Shown piece after piece: positions 16,585-25,445 of a stretch of DNA of 64,000 nucleotides. Each line of letters opens with the position of its first letter. Within the stretch, counting starts at the first letter, position 1. The translations under genes were made by a program, and so were the position numbers. Under the pieces are notes generated by a model that had not been told where the DNA came from, did no database searches, and saw nothing but the letters and a program-made list of their open reading frames with translations. Source of the stretch: Candidatus Borkfalkia ceftriaxoniphila (lineage in GTDB: Bacteria; Bacillota; Clostridia; Christensenellales; Borkfalkiaceae); assembly GCF_004134775.1 (NCBI RefSeq), contig NZ_SDOZ01000003.1:171218-235217 (forward strand), read 5' to 3'.

Positions 16585-19524
16585 TTATTTATAAAAATGT
16601 ATGACTACATTTCCGCCGCCAAAAGGGGTAAAGAAATACTTTTCGGTATAAGTATTTTCCCGAAGAGTGAAATCTATGACCTCGTCCTCAAACCCGCGTT
16701 TACCCATAAACGTACTCTGTCCCGTAAAATTCACTTCTCCCGAAACATGATGATGCGGACCTAAAAGATTGCGCAGTCCACTATAAAACATGACGGAAAC
16801 TTTGTTTTGTCCTTCTATAACGAATTTCCGAATATCCAGTTCATCATGTACGGAAAACAAACATCCGACAACTCTGTCGTTGATTGCAACCTCGGCACAT
16901 ACCGCGTTCATGCAATCGACACTGAGTCCCGCAATCGAGGCATCGCCCGAGAAATAAAACGATTTTTGAAAATTTCCACTGTAAAAAAACAAACCTTGCT
17001 GTGTAAGTTCACGGGAAAAATCCACTTGAGGCAAAGCGTCCACGGTAAACTTGCCCTCGCATTGCAAAACGCCGCCCCGCGATGACGTCACAGAATCGGG
17101 ATATACACCGAAACGACCGCACAAATAAACAGCCTCGATTTCCAGCTCATAGGAAAAGCGGTTGCGCTCGCTCTCGAACACTTTATCCGGATCGATTTTC
17201 GTACGGTTGGGTTCGAGTATATATTCCAATGTAAGTTCATTCATACCCTTTCTGAGTTCGCAATCAAACCCACGGATATCTCTGTCGAGAAAAGAAATAT
17301 CGTCCAAACGGTACTTTTTGCCGTTCCATTCGATTGTTTGAACCTTTCCCTGTTCCAAAAACACGCGGATTTTTTGATCGATCTTTGAACAGACAGAGTA
17401 GCGTACCCGCAACGATTTGTTTGCTTGAAGCGTTTTACTGATTTCATAAATTTCGTTTTGTACGAAAAGCACGTATTTCGGTAAGGTAAACGCATTTCCG
17501 TCAATGCTGTACGCGCATTTGTCCAAAGCAAGTCGGTTTTCCTCGTCCCATTCAGCTGAAAAAGTATGCAGGACTTCGCTCTGGAACCTTATCGGTACAT
17601 TTTCCCGTGCGCAGTTTCCGAATACAAAACCTCTGCTCTGCATGGGCTGTAAAAGCACGCGCGTTTCGCAAAAATCCTCGCCCGAACAGGCAACGGCGCA
17701 ATCCCCCTGTAAAAATCTGCGCTCCCGAAAAGTGCCCGCACGGTCGGAAACCAATGTAAATTCTTTTGTGTCGGAAGCACTCTTGTTCGCCAAAAATACA
17801 TGCGTCTCGCCGTCCTTTTCGCACACACGCATACGTACGTCTTTCAACAATCGTCCGTCATCGGACACGCAGTAGAAGTTTCTGCGATATCCGATAAATT
17901 GCAGAGCCTTACCCCAAAGTTCAGCACGGTTTTGAACGACGCCGCCGAAAGGAAGTTCGTTTTGTCGGCTGATAAGCTCCTCGAGCGTTTTACTTTTTTC
18001 ATATTCGGCAAACCGAGGCGGCGCGGTGGTAAACAATATTCTTCCGCCATTTTTTTTGTATTCCAACAACAATTTAGCCGTAGAACCAAGTATGCTTTCC
18101 ACGTGCGGCACGATGATCAACCCGAATTCGGAATTTCCGAAACACAGTCTCGTGCCCTTGATCCGAACGCGTCCCGAAAGCGCAAATTCGTCCGCCGTTT
18201 CAAAGTCTGTTTGCAAATCGCTGAGCGCTTCTATCAAGAGCCGATAAGCATTGCTGACGACGCGCGCGTTCTCCTCCGGTTCGCAAGCGGCATTTTCCAG
18301 AGCGCTGATCACCAGTATCTTATCGCGAAATTCTTTGCCCGAATTAAATTCATTCACTGCATGCATCCAATCGTTCAGATAATGCCATTGCGCAAACCAT
18401 GGCTCCTGCCCGGAAAAGAATGCCGGATAATCTCTTTTGCGGTTACCGACGACCGAATAAGCAGAAAAGTGCAGACATGCGCTGTTGATCCCCGCCGCAG
18501 CCTGATAACCCCAAATCCAGGCAAATTGCGCGAAATTTGTATTCCAGCCGCTGCATCCGAACGTTTCGCTGATGACTCTCTCCAATCCCTCTTGGCTTTT
18601 AACGCTTCCCAACGTCTTTACCAATACATCGGAGCACAATCTCCTTCCGAGAAAATCGATACCGGGATAACGCATCGAGCGATATGCGAGATCGCAGGAT
18701 CCCGCAATCTCGCCCTGGTACAGAAGTCCGTCCTCGGCGGGAAGGTGTCCCGTCAAAATCAAATGATTGCGGCGGCACCATTCGTCGAGTTGTTTTATGT
18801 ATGATTCGATAAATAAGGGAAATAAAATTTTGATATAGCGAAGGCGGAACTTCTTATATTTTTTTCCTCCGCAAAGCACGCAAACCAAATCGTCTTCAAA
18901 TTTTCTGCCGTAAGCGTTTTCGTATTTTTCCGAGAGCACGGGACTATAGGAGATATACCCGTCCATTTGCGGTTCATCCGTGAAAATGCCTTTGATGACC
19001 GTACCGAACAAATGTCCGAGTTTGTCCCTGTATTTTTCGTGCGTACAACGGATAAACGCGCGGCAGGCTTCCGGATTCAAAAGATCGACATAATGAAGAT
19101 CGCTCTGCGCTGCAAAAAAGCAGTCTGCTCGCTCGGGGGTACAACTTTCCCATCCGTTATTCGTCCGGCGAAAACATGCCGCTATCCGCATACCCCTGCA
19201 CGCCGCCAAAGACCGCTCAAGGCGGAGACGTTGAATACACAGCGAGGCATCGCTCGCCACCACCAAGCCGCCGGCAAACCCGCTCGGCCAACCGTCCTCA
19301 TCGTACAGCCATACCTCCAAGCCCTGTTTCCCCGCTTCGTCGGCGGCGATCTCCACAGCAGAAAACCATTGTTCCGAAAGATACGGGGTTTTCAACCCAC
19401 AGCGCGAGTGAATAAAAAAACCCGCTATTTTCTGCTGCGCAAAGCCCTGTATCTGGCGGCGAATCTCCCTTTCGTTGAGGACATTGTTCCATGCCCAAAA
19501 AACTTTATTCCCGTATATGTCCAT
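16585..19524 (-). CDS. Large cytosolic glycoside-hydrolase-like protein
   Basis: The 979-residue protein has no signal peptide. Its N-terminus (FWAWNNVLNEREIRRQ, FIHSRCGLKTPYLS, LYDEDGWPSGFAGG) matches a pattern I associate with large TIM-barrel glycosidases of unclear family, often labelled GH2- or GH106-like. After the barrel (to about 420) comes a Rossmann-like segment resembling a beta-galactosidase trimerization domain (about 420-530), then beta domains with jelly-roll character. A GAGAGG site favours ATG 19524, with GTG possible one codon earlier. It sits upstream of the importer genes, so it probably acts on imported oligosaccharides in the cytoplasm. The exact linkage and catalytic residues are not assigned. 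Confidence 0.65.
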   Translation of the reverse strand: MDIYGNKVFWAWNNVLNEREIRRQIQGFAQQKIAGFFIHSRCGLKTPYLSEQWFSAVEIAADEAGKQGLEVWLYDEDGWPSGFAGGLVVASDASLCIQRLRLERSLAACRGMRIAACFRRTNNGWESCTPERADCFFAAQSDLHYVDLLNPEACRAFIRCTHEKYRDKLGHLFGTVIKGIFTDEPQMDGYISYSPVLSEKYENAYGRKFEDDLVCVLCGGKKYKKFRLRYIKILFPLFIESYIKQLDEWCRRNHLILTGHLPAEDGLLYQGEIAGSCDLAYRSMRYPGIDFLGRRLCSDVLVKTLGSVKSQEGLERVISETFGCSGWNTNFAQFAWIWGYQAAAGINSACLHFSAYSVVGNRKRDYPAFFSGQEPWFAQWHYLNDWMHAVNEFNSGKEFRDKILVISALENAACEPEENARVVSNAYRLLIEALSDLQTDFETADEFALSGRVRIKGTRLCFGNSEFGLIIVPHVESILGSTAKLLLEYKKNGGRILFTTAPPRFAEYEKSKTLEELISRQNELPFGGVVQNRAELWGKALQFIGYRRNFYCVSDDGRLLKDVRMRVCEKDGETHVFLANKSASDTKEFTLVSDRAGTFRERRFLQGDCAVACSGEDFCETRVLLQPMQSRGFVFGNCARENVPIRFQSEVLHTFSAEWDEENRLALDKCAYSIDGNAFTLPKYVLFVQNEIYEISKTLQANKSLRVRYSVCSKIDQKIRVFLEQGKVQTIEWNGKKYRLDDISFLDRDIRGFDCELRKGMNELTLEYILEPNRTKIDPDKVFESERNRFSYELEIEAVYLCGRFGVYPDSVTSSRGGVLQCEGKFTVDALPQVDFSRELTQQGLFFYSGNFQKSFYFSGDASIAGLSVDCMNAVCAEVAINDRVVGCLFSVHDELDIRKFVIEGQNKVSVMFYSGLRNLLGPHHHVSGEVNFTGQSTFMGKRGFEDEVIDFTLRENTYTEKYFFTPFGGGNVVIHFYK

Positions 19525-19553
19525 CACATCCTCTCACCCTTTCATCCATTCGT

Positions 19554-20948
19554 TTATTTAAGCAAACGGAATATTTTGCCTTCTCCCGCATCAAACGAGA
19601 GCGTGAAACTACCGTCATTTAAGGATACCTTTTCATATTCTTTTCTCTCGGGGTTGAAATACTCCAATCCGCTGACACCCTTTTCGGAGTCAAGTATGAA
19701 ATCGGCCCTTACGCTATTCGTATAATCGTTATTGAACAGCATGACGTGTGAATTTTGCGAAGCGTCTTTATTTTCCATATACGAAACGATAAAGTCGCCG
19801 TCCGTTTTCGGGCGCAGGAAATAATCGGAAGGCAGCATTTTCACCCCTTCGTACCCTTCGGCGGTGTGATACGCCGCCGAAACGTCAGAGTTCATAACAA
19901 TAGGAGAAAGCGCGCGGACCTGCCAATTCAAAGCTGAAACGCCATTGAACAAATCTTGATCGCGTATCGTTCCGTCTCGGTAAATCAAGCTATCATAAAA
20001 ACCTTCGCCCTCGGTATCCGATTCGCCCGGACATACGTAATTAAAGTATGAAAATGCCTTAAAGCCGTAAGCCAGATAGGAATAAATGTTCCAGCGAATT
20101 TCATTGAGGTCGGTCATTCTCTTTTCCGTAAAGCCAGTGGACTGTAAAAAACTATGCGTTTTAATCTTGCCGCTCGTATAGGCAACGTCGCGAATAACTT
20201 CCATATCCGAAAATATTTTGCTGTCGTACGATTTTCCGCCCGCTAAAAACGGGTAAAAATCGGTGCTGATATACTCGCTGTCCGGACAGGCATCCACATA
20301 CGCCTGAATATACTCGCGGTATGTAGGCGAAAACGCCCCTGTTCCGTAGCTCGGCAACAGATTGGTAAAGGGAACGAGATTGGGCAGAGCTTCTCTGTAT
20401 TGGTCGAAATAGCGTTTGATCGTTCCCTGAATGACAGCCGTCGTCGGTTCATCCTTTAAATTGACAAAGCGGCAATAAGGACTGTCAAGCTCAGCATAGT
20501 ACTCTTTTATTTGGTTTAAAGAAAAGCGGTTAGCCCCGTTTAAGTCCTCATTCGCGCAAATACCATAGACAATGCGGTATTTGCAGCACAGTTCGTCTAT
20601 CTGTTTCCAATCCTCTATGCTGTCCCAATTTTCCGTATCCCATTGAAACGGAAAGAGATTGAAGTTGATTCCCGCCTGTGCGAGCCGGCGCATTTGTGTA
20701 TCGTGCGAGGCGATATTATAACGATAATATGTCACCCAAGAACCGATTAAAATCTGCTCGTTCAAATCAACGGGTTCCGTTGCCTCGGGTATATCTTCCC
20801 AAGGTTTAAATTCTTCGTCCGGGTCTAAAGGATCTACAACGGGCGGATCAGGTTTCGGCCTTTCCGTTTCTTTTTCCGCTTCGCCGCAAGCGACAAGTGT
20901 AAACAGTAAACAAAAACACAGCAATATGCTGAAAATCTTATTTTTCAT
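19554..20948 (-). CDS. TIM-barrel-like lipoprotein, putative glycosidase
   Basis: The 464-residue lipoprotein has a lipobox ending at Cys21 and an acidic, proline-rich linker. The body has repeating alpha/beta signatures of a TIM barrel, including GSWVTYYRY near the start, FVNLKDEPT midway (a candidate Asp-Glu acid site) and STDFYPF later, followed by a small beta domain. I do not recognise a defined family. The true start is ATG 20948, which overlaps the stop codon of the upstream surface-protein gene as ATGA; the frame upstream of this point is read-through of that gene. Surface location and context suggest a role in polysaccharide processing. Confidence 0.6.
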   Translation of the reverse strand: MKNKIFSILLCFCLLFTLVACGEAEKETERPKPDPPVVDPLDPDEEFKPWEDIPEATEPVDLNEQILIGSWVTYYRYNIASHDTQMRRLAQAGINFNLFPFQWDTENWDSIEDWKQIDELCCKYRIVYGICANEDLNGANRFSLNQIKEYYAELDSPYCRFVNLKDEPTTAVIQGTIKRYFDQYREALPNLVPFTNLLPSYGTGAFSPTYREYIQAYVDACPDSEYISTDFYPFLAGGKSYDSKIFSDMEVIRDVAYTSGKIKTHSFLQSTGFTEKRMTDLNEIRWNIYSYLAYGFKAFSYFNYVCPGESDTEGEGFYDSLIYRDGTIRDQDLFNGVSALNWQVRALSPIVMNSDVSAAYHTAEGYEGVKMLPSDYFLRPKTDGDFIVSYMENKDASQNSHVMLFNNDYTNSVRADFILDSEKGVSGLEYFNPERKEYEKVSLNDGSFTLSFDAGEGKIFRLLK

Positions 20949-23056
20949 AACGGTTTCTTTTTCCCCTTTTCCATTACCATCAGGCATAAGATTCCCGCAA
21001 CGAGGAACGTAGAGGCTAAGACAGATACACCCGTAACTGCACTGCCGCATCCCCGTGCTTTTCCGGAAGCATGAACGGTAATCTGTAATGAGTATTCGGT
21101 TCCCCGAAACATAACTTTGACCGTCTGTTTGCCGGCTTTATCCTTATCGTATCCGCTTACGGTAAAATCGGACGCACTTGTTTGCACGGATTTCACCGCC
21201 CCGCTTTCATAAACTTCTTCCGCTACCAAGGAGGAAACGTCGAATTCCTCGCCCTGTTCATATTCTGCTTTGCTCGTACTCACCCGATAGGAAACGACCT
21301 CGTCAACATATTCCTCGACTCCGATCTCAAAAGTCGCGCTTATTACACCGTTTAAGTTTTGTTTCGAAACAGTCACCGTCTGCTTGCCGACGGCATTCTT
21401 ATCGAAGCCGGAAATCGTAAAGTCATCAAGCGTGAGAGTCTGTGTAGTGCCGTCAAGCATGGTCAGCAAGAAACTGCCCCCCGCCAATTCTTCTCCCTGC
21501 ATCACGTCCGCAGGCGCGGTCTGTACCGTAAGACTCTTTGCGTAATTATCGAGTTCCACGCCCTTGACGTAAAACTGCATGTCGCTGATAACGGAATCCG
21601 CGTTGGTTCTGTCACCGAATGCGATGCAGGGAATGCCCGTCCACGCCTCGTCCTTAAATTTCACATCAAATTCGCTGACGTATGTCTGTCCGCCGATTTC
21701 GAGAATGTATTTCAAATGCGAACCAGTCATTTCGGACGTCACCGTATAACTGATTCCTTCGGATTGATTTGGCGCGCCGATTTCAGTTTTGACATCCTCA
21801 TGCCAACCTGTTTCGTCGTTATAACGGCACATTACGTAGGCAGGCGTACCGCCCCCGTTCATATTTACACGTACATGCGAGTCGAGCTGTGCATCTTTGC
21901 CTTGAGAAAAAACCATAAAAGGTACTGTCCAGCCCCCTGTCGCCGCAGGTGTAACCGTCATTCTCGTAACGAAAGTCAATTCGGAAATATTTTTTTCCGT
22001 TCCGTCCTTTAATTTTAGTTTCCCGTCTGTAATACCGTCAAGAACGGTAGGAATATAAACAGTCGAATCGTCGCCATACAAAATCACTTCACCCGTAGCG
22101 GGGTCGTATTCGTTTTTACCATAATCGGCCGCCGCGAAATCAGCGAGATCGGTGCGGGTTTCCACCGTAACCTCGGCACGGGCGGATGCCGTCTGATTGA
22201 GCGTTTCGGCGGACACAACGATCTCTTTTTTTCCCGATACCGCCGATGAAAAACCCGATATCGTAAGTTCATCCTGTGAAAGCGTAGCCGTACTTCCGTC
22301 CGCATATTTCACGTCTGCCGTTACGCCCGTCAACGCCGCACCCTTTTCTACGTAGGCGGGGGCGTTTACTTTCATGTCCACGATATAATTGGCGATTTCG
22401 ACATCCTTTATGTACATTTTCATGTCTGAAAACACTGAACCTGCCACCGCGCGCGCACCGATGCCGAAACAAGGCGTGAGATCCTCTGTCCACGCATTTT
22501 CTTTTTCGGCGGTGTTTGAGAATTCTCCCGAATCCGTCCGCACGGAATAATCATTTCCCTTTACTTGGATAATAGCTTTATAAGGAGTACCGTCCGCCAC
22601 GTAGCCGATTCCCGTTTCGGAAATGACGGTTTCAGTGTTTTTAAACACGTACATATTGTTCAGCGTATTGCGGAAATGATATTCCATCGTCGTATCGTCA
22701 TTTTTCGCGAAAACGATAAAAGGAACCTGCCACACTTGGCTTTTGGCGGAAATCGTAGCTTCCAGAACGAAAGTCAGTTCGGAAAAATTTTTTTCGGTTC
22801 CGTTTTTCAATTTAATCTTTCCGTCGCTGATACCGTCCAAAACCGTCGTAAAATAGTCTTTCGTATCATTGCCCGTCAATGTGAGCGTACCTGTTTCCGA
22901 ATCGTAGGTATGATCGCCCCAATCGGTTGCAGAAAAATCAATCAGGTTCACAAACTCCTGCGCAGCAGGAGTTGTTGCGGCTGCCGCAACCGAAACAACC
23001 GCAAACAACATAAAGAGCATAGCCAATGAGAAACACCATAAAATTGCTTTTTTCAT
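20945..23056 (-). CDS. Surface protein: two jelly-roll/Ig modules, third Ig repeat, GCGS membrane tail
   Basis: The 703-residue paralogue of the last operon gene starts with a signal peptide (about 1-28). It holds two copies of a jelly-roll-like domain (near 35-235 and 305-515), each followed by an Ig-like Big_3 repeat, then one more repeat. It ends in Arg-Gly-Cys-Gly-Ser, a hydrophobic helix and a Lys-rich tail. The second module is the closer relative of the protein at 2243-3529 (shared pattern GEV-LYGDDS and TDGK-KL-DGTEKN). A GGGAGG site precedes the ATG. It directly follows lacI, so surface-protein genes frame the operon. Role inferred: binding of polysaccharide or retention of enzymes at the wall. 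Confidence 0.75.
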   Translation of the reverse strand: MKKAILWCFSLAMLFMLFAVVSVAAAATTPAAQEFVNLIDFSATDWGDHTYDSETGTLTLTGNDTKDYFTTVLDGISDGKIKLKNGTEKNFSELTFVLEATISAKSQVWQVPFIVFAKNDDTTMEYHFRNTLNNMYVFKNTETVISETGIGYVADGTPYKAIIQVKGNDYSVRTDSGEFSNTAEKENAWTEDLTPCFGIGARAVAGSVFSDMKMYIKDVEIANYIVDMKVNAPAYVEKGAALTGVTADVKYADGSTATLSQDELTISGFSSAVSGKKEIVVSAETLNQTASARAEVTVETRTDLADFAAADYGKNEYDPATGEVILYGDDSTVYIPTVLDGITDGKLKLKDGTEKNISELTFVTRMTVTPAATGGWTVPFMVFSQGKDAQLDSHVRVNMNGGGTPAYVMCRYNDETGWHEDVKTEIGAPNQSEGISYTVTSEMTGSHLKYILEIGGQTYVSEFDVKFKDEAWTGIPCIAFGDRTNADSVISDMQFYVKGVELDNYAKSLTVQTAPADVMQGEELAGGSFLLTMLDGTTQTLTLDDFTISGFDKNAVGKQTVTVSKQNLNGVISATFEIGVEEYVDEVVSYRVSTSKAEYEQGEEFDVSSLVAEEVYESGAVKSVQTSASDFTVSGYDKDKAGKQTVKVMFRGTEYSLQITVHASGKARGCGSAVTGVSVLASTFLVAGILCLMVMEKGKKKPL

Positions 23057-23075
23057 TTATTTTCCTCCCTGAATA

Positions 23076-24086
23076 TTATTTGAATTTCCAAACGGATTCC
23101 CGTTCCACAATTTCGGCATCGAAAGTTTCCGACTGTGACAACTCATCTGCACCCTCTATCATATTTTTTAAAAGACAAAACACCTTGCGCCCGTACGCTT
23201 TTTTATCAAACCCCACTGTAGTGAGAGCGGGGGTACTGTACCTCGCGATATCTATATTGTCGATTCCCATCACAGATATGTCTTCAGGTACTCTCATCCC
23301 TGCCTTAAGAAAGGTGTGAATCGCGCCGATAGCCATCAAATCATTCGTAGTAATCACCGCGCTTGCGCGAATACACGTTTGTAAAAAATGTTTAGCAATA
23401 TTCTGCCCGCTCTCCATATCAGTCGTATACGGCGGAGCATTTTCTAAAATAATACCCTCTTTATGAAATCTTTCGCGATATGCTTTCTGAAATCCCATGC
23501 AACGTTCATCGCTCGTAGAACGGATATCTAAACCCGAGAAATATACAATGTTTTCATGCCCACAGTCCGCGAGGTATTGGACCGCATCGTGCATGATACG
23601 TCGTTTATCTGTTTCTACGAACACATATTGCCGACCATTATTCTCGATTTTATTGCCAAAAACAACTTTGATATCGTTATTTTCCAATTCGGCAAGAAGT
23701 TTAACACAGGTTTCCATCATTCCGAGAGTAATGTAAATTCCCGCTACACGCATAGATACAAGGTCGGCAATAATATTTTCTCCCCGATTTTTTAAATCCG
23801 CCACGACAACAACGTAGCCGCTTTTATAAGCCTCCTGCTGAAATCCGTCCATGATTTCGCTGTACACGGGATTGGAAAAATTGTCGATAAGAATCGCAAC
23901 GATATTAAGATGTTTTTTTGCCAATCCCTTAGCGATAGCGTCAGGTTTATAACCAGTTTTCTGCACCGCATCCATCACTTTTTCTACTGTTTCTTGCGAA
24001 AAATTGCGCGAACCGTTTAACACATAAGAAACGGTTTGAGCAGATACTCCTGCGATTTTTGCTATGTCTTTCCGATATAATTTCAT
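23076..24086 (-). CDS. LacI-family transcriptional repressor
   Basis: The 336-residue regulator has a canonical N-terminal HTH (DIAKIAGVSAQTVSYVLNGS, residues 7-26) and hinge helix, followed by a periplasmic-binding-protein-like sensor domain (60-330) with the usual ITTNDLMAIGA and ISVMGIDNID motifs. It should bind an operator as a dimer and release it when a sugar derivative is present. GGGAGG supports the start. It is the first gene of the leftward operon, behind a consensus promoter and candidate operator, so autoregulation together with the whole sugar locus is likely. Confidence 0.93.
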   Translation of the reverse strand: MKLYRKDIAKIAGVSAQTVSYVLNGSRNFSQETVEKVMDAVQKTGYKPDAIAKGLAKKHLNIVAILIDNFSNPVYSEIMDGFQQEAYKSGYVVVVADLKNRGENIIADLVSMRVAGIYITLGMMETCVKLLAELENNDIKVVFGNKIENNGRQYVFVETDKRRIMHDAVQYLADCGHENIVYFSGLDIRSTSDERCMGFQKAYRERFHKEGIILENAPPYTTDMESGQNIAKHFLQTCIRASAVITTNDLMAIGAIHTFLKAGMRVPEDISVMGIDNIDIARYSTPALTTVGFDKKAYGRKVFCLLKNMIEGADELSQSETFDAEIVERESVWKFK

Positions 24087-24141
24087 AAATTACCTCCCCA
24101 TTCTCCCGTTTTAAAAAAACTATGCCTTTCCTGATTTTATT

Positions 24142-24157
24142 TGCTATCCGTGTAGCA
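24142..24157 (-). promoter_or_regulatory. Candidate LacI-type operator
   Basis: The 16-bp imperfect palindrome TGCTATCCGTGTAGCA has a central CG, the usual form for LacI-family sites. It lies about +9 to +24 from the predicted transcription start of the lacI promoter, where a bound repressor would block the polymerase. Confidence 0.5.
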
Positions 24158-24171
24158 GATTTTGCGATTTA

Positions 24172-24200
24172 AATATAACACAAAATTTTCACATTGTCAA
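24172..24200 (-). promoter_or_regulatory. Sigma-A promoter of the lacI-led operon
   Basis: TTGACA (24195-24200) and TATATT (24172-24177) on the minus strand are separated by 17 bases. This is the only strong promoter I see in front of the eleven-gene set. Confidence 0.8.
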
Positions 24201-24256
24201 TACATTTTGAAAAAATAATTATTGATTTATTAGAGTGCCTTTAAATGGATATGAAG

Positions 24257-24901
24257 TTAATGGCATCGCGGATATATATACCCGCTATAGGTAGACAAAT
24301 ATCTTTGCCGCATTTTGATGAAATACTCATATACGGTACTCGTCGCCCTCGACAGCATTTTTGCTATATCGGGATAACTCATTCCCGACATTCTGTAATC
24401 CAATGCAAGATTCATGTTTTCCGTTAGGTTCAACGATGCTATAACTGCGTCAACGATCGAATAGTCTTCTTCCTCCGTTTCTTCCGCCATGGCTTCAATC
24501 TTCATATTTGCTTTTTCAAGGCTTATATATTTCTGCATGTAGCAGTATTTCCTGCATAACATTCTGGTTACGATCAGGCAGCATTCTATTTTTATCGTGA
24601 TCCTTTTCCCTCGTTTCGAGATATACAGGAAATCGTCTAAATATTCTCCGTAATGTTCGCAGAGAAAAACCGCCACGCTCTGTACTATATCGTAGCAGTC
24701 TGACAGTACGTATCCCTGCGTATCTTTGCAGAACACGTCTTTGCAAAGTTTCGCATGCGCGATTACCGCATGACGGCTCATAAACCTTATGAGGGTTTTC
24801 GTTTCCTTAATCGCCAACAATTCCGACATGATCAATACGTTATCGGGAGATATTTTCTCAGCCAACACCTTAAAATCCCTTTTCTTTTCCGTTTGTTCCA
24901 T
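24257..24901 (-). CDS. Sigma-70-like regulator of unknown target
   Basis: The 214-residue cytoplasmic protein starts at ATG 24901 behind GGAGGTG. Residues about 150-205 form a sigma region 4-like HTH (DYRMSGMSYPDIAKMLS then a basic recognition helix). The N-terminal part is helical and Cys-containing, without a clear region 2. An acidic linker (EETEEEDY) joins the two. It may be a divergent sigma factor or an activator using the same fold. It is followed downstream by the lacI operon promoter region and preceded by a 360-base leader-like stretch with a strong hairpin. It could belong to a mobile element, as the HTH protein at 120-425 does. Target unknown. Confidence 0.5.
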   Translation of the reverse strand: MEQTEKKRDFKVLAEKISPDNVLIMSELLAIKETKTLIRFMSRHAVIAHAKLCKDVFCKDTQGYVLSDCYDIVQSVAVFLCEHYGEYLDDFLYISKRGKRITIKIECCLIVTRMLCRKYCYMQKYISLEKANMKIEAMAEETEEEDYSIVDAVIASLNLTENMNLALDYRMSGMSYPDIAKMLSRATSTVYEYFIKMRQRYLSTYSGYIYPRCH

Positions 24902-25060
24902 TTTTACACCTCCGAAATTTGATTTTGCCTTTTTCGGGCAAAAGGCGAAGGTGCATAGGACGGTCAAGGGAAAGCATCTTGCGTATCGGTCTGCGGAAGT
25001 CAACGGGAAAAGAAAAATCGTTGCGTGGATGAAAAGCACAACTATATAAATACAGCAAAA

Positions 25061-25093
25061 GAGCCGAGCAAGGAATTTTTCCTTGCTCGGCTC
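25061..25093 (-). terminator. Perfect 13-bp hairpin with T run on the minus strand
   Basis: GAGCCGAGCAAGG and its complement flank a seven-base loop. On the minus strand TTTTGCTG follows. It lies 160 bases upstream of the sigma-like gene on the same strand, so it may be an attenuator in that leader or a back-up terminator after the tRNA. Confidence 0.6.
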
Positions 25094-25239
25094 TCAATTC
25101 ATTTTTATAAAAGTTTTAAGCGACGATTTTGCGGACGTTGACTTACGCGAGGACCTATGCTACCATAGCCGACCGAAAAAAGCAAAATTCGAGGTGCTAC
25201 TTCAATCGAATTATGATACCGAAGAAATCTCGTGCAAAA

Positions 25240-25280
25240 AATAATACGAACTCCGAATTTCCTTCGGGGTTCGTATTATT
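25240..25280 (-). terminator. Terminator of the tRNA-Ser transcript
   Basis: An 18-base stem (25240-25257 with 25263-25280, one wobble or mismatch) has a five-base loop and is followed by TTTTTTG on the minus strand, 7 bases after the encoded CCA of the tRNA. Confidence 0.85.
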
Positions 25281-25286
25281 CTCGTA

Positions 25287-25374
25287 TGGCGCAGAGAGAG
25301 GGATTCGAACCCCCGGAGGCTTTCACCTCAACGGTTTTCAAGACCGCCGCGATCGACCGCTCCGCCATCTCTGC
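25287..25374 (-). tRNA. tRNA-Ser (anticodon UGA), CCA encoded
   Basis: The 88-nucleotide gene has a perfect seven-base acceptor stem (GCAGAGA/TCTCTGC), discriminator G and an encoded CCA. The anticodon arm reads CGGTC-TTGAAAA-CCG with anticodon TGA. The long variable arm and the T arm GGTTCGAATCC are present. The anticodon reads UCN serine codons. It is transcribed leftward and has its own terminator. Confidence 0.95.
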
Positions 25375-25414
25375 ATGGATATCATTTTAGCAAAACAGCG
25401 GGCGTTTGTCAATA

Positions 25415-25444
25415 AAAAAAGGGCGGGAACGACCGCCCTTTTTT
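25415..25444 (-). terminator. Intrinsic terminator of the aldo/keto reductase gene
   Basis: A GC-rich stem (GGGCGG/CCGCCC) is extended by A/T pairs, with a six-base loop and a T run on the minus strand, directly after the stop codon. Confidence 0.85.
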
Positions 25445-25445
25445 A

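Larger units (their letters stand above)
24902..25286. other. 385-base gene-free stretch between sigma-like gene and tRNA
   Basis: It holds two strong hairpins, listed separately. Near 24930-24950 there is also a weak seven-base stem (GCCTTTT/AAAAGGC) close to the ribosome site of the sigma-like gene. No supported gene and no clear sigma-A promoter is visible. Confidence 0.5.

Noticed and set aside
24902..25039. N-terminal extension of the sigma-like protein
   Set aside because: GGAGGTG is placed for ATG 24901, and the extension is out of character, with hydrophobic and Cys-rich residues and no ribosome site of its own.
25240..25374. tRNA-Ser as the attachment site of the accessory region to its left
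   Set aside because: No second copy of the tRNA 3' end and no integrase gene is visible, and the tRNA keeps its own intact terminator directly after the CCA.
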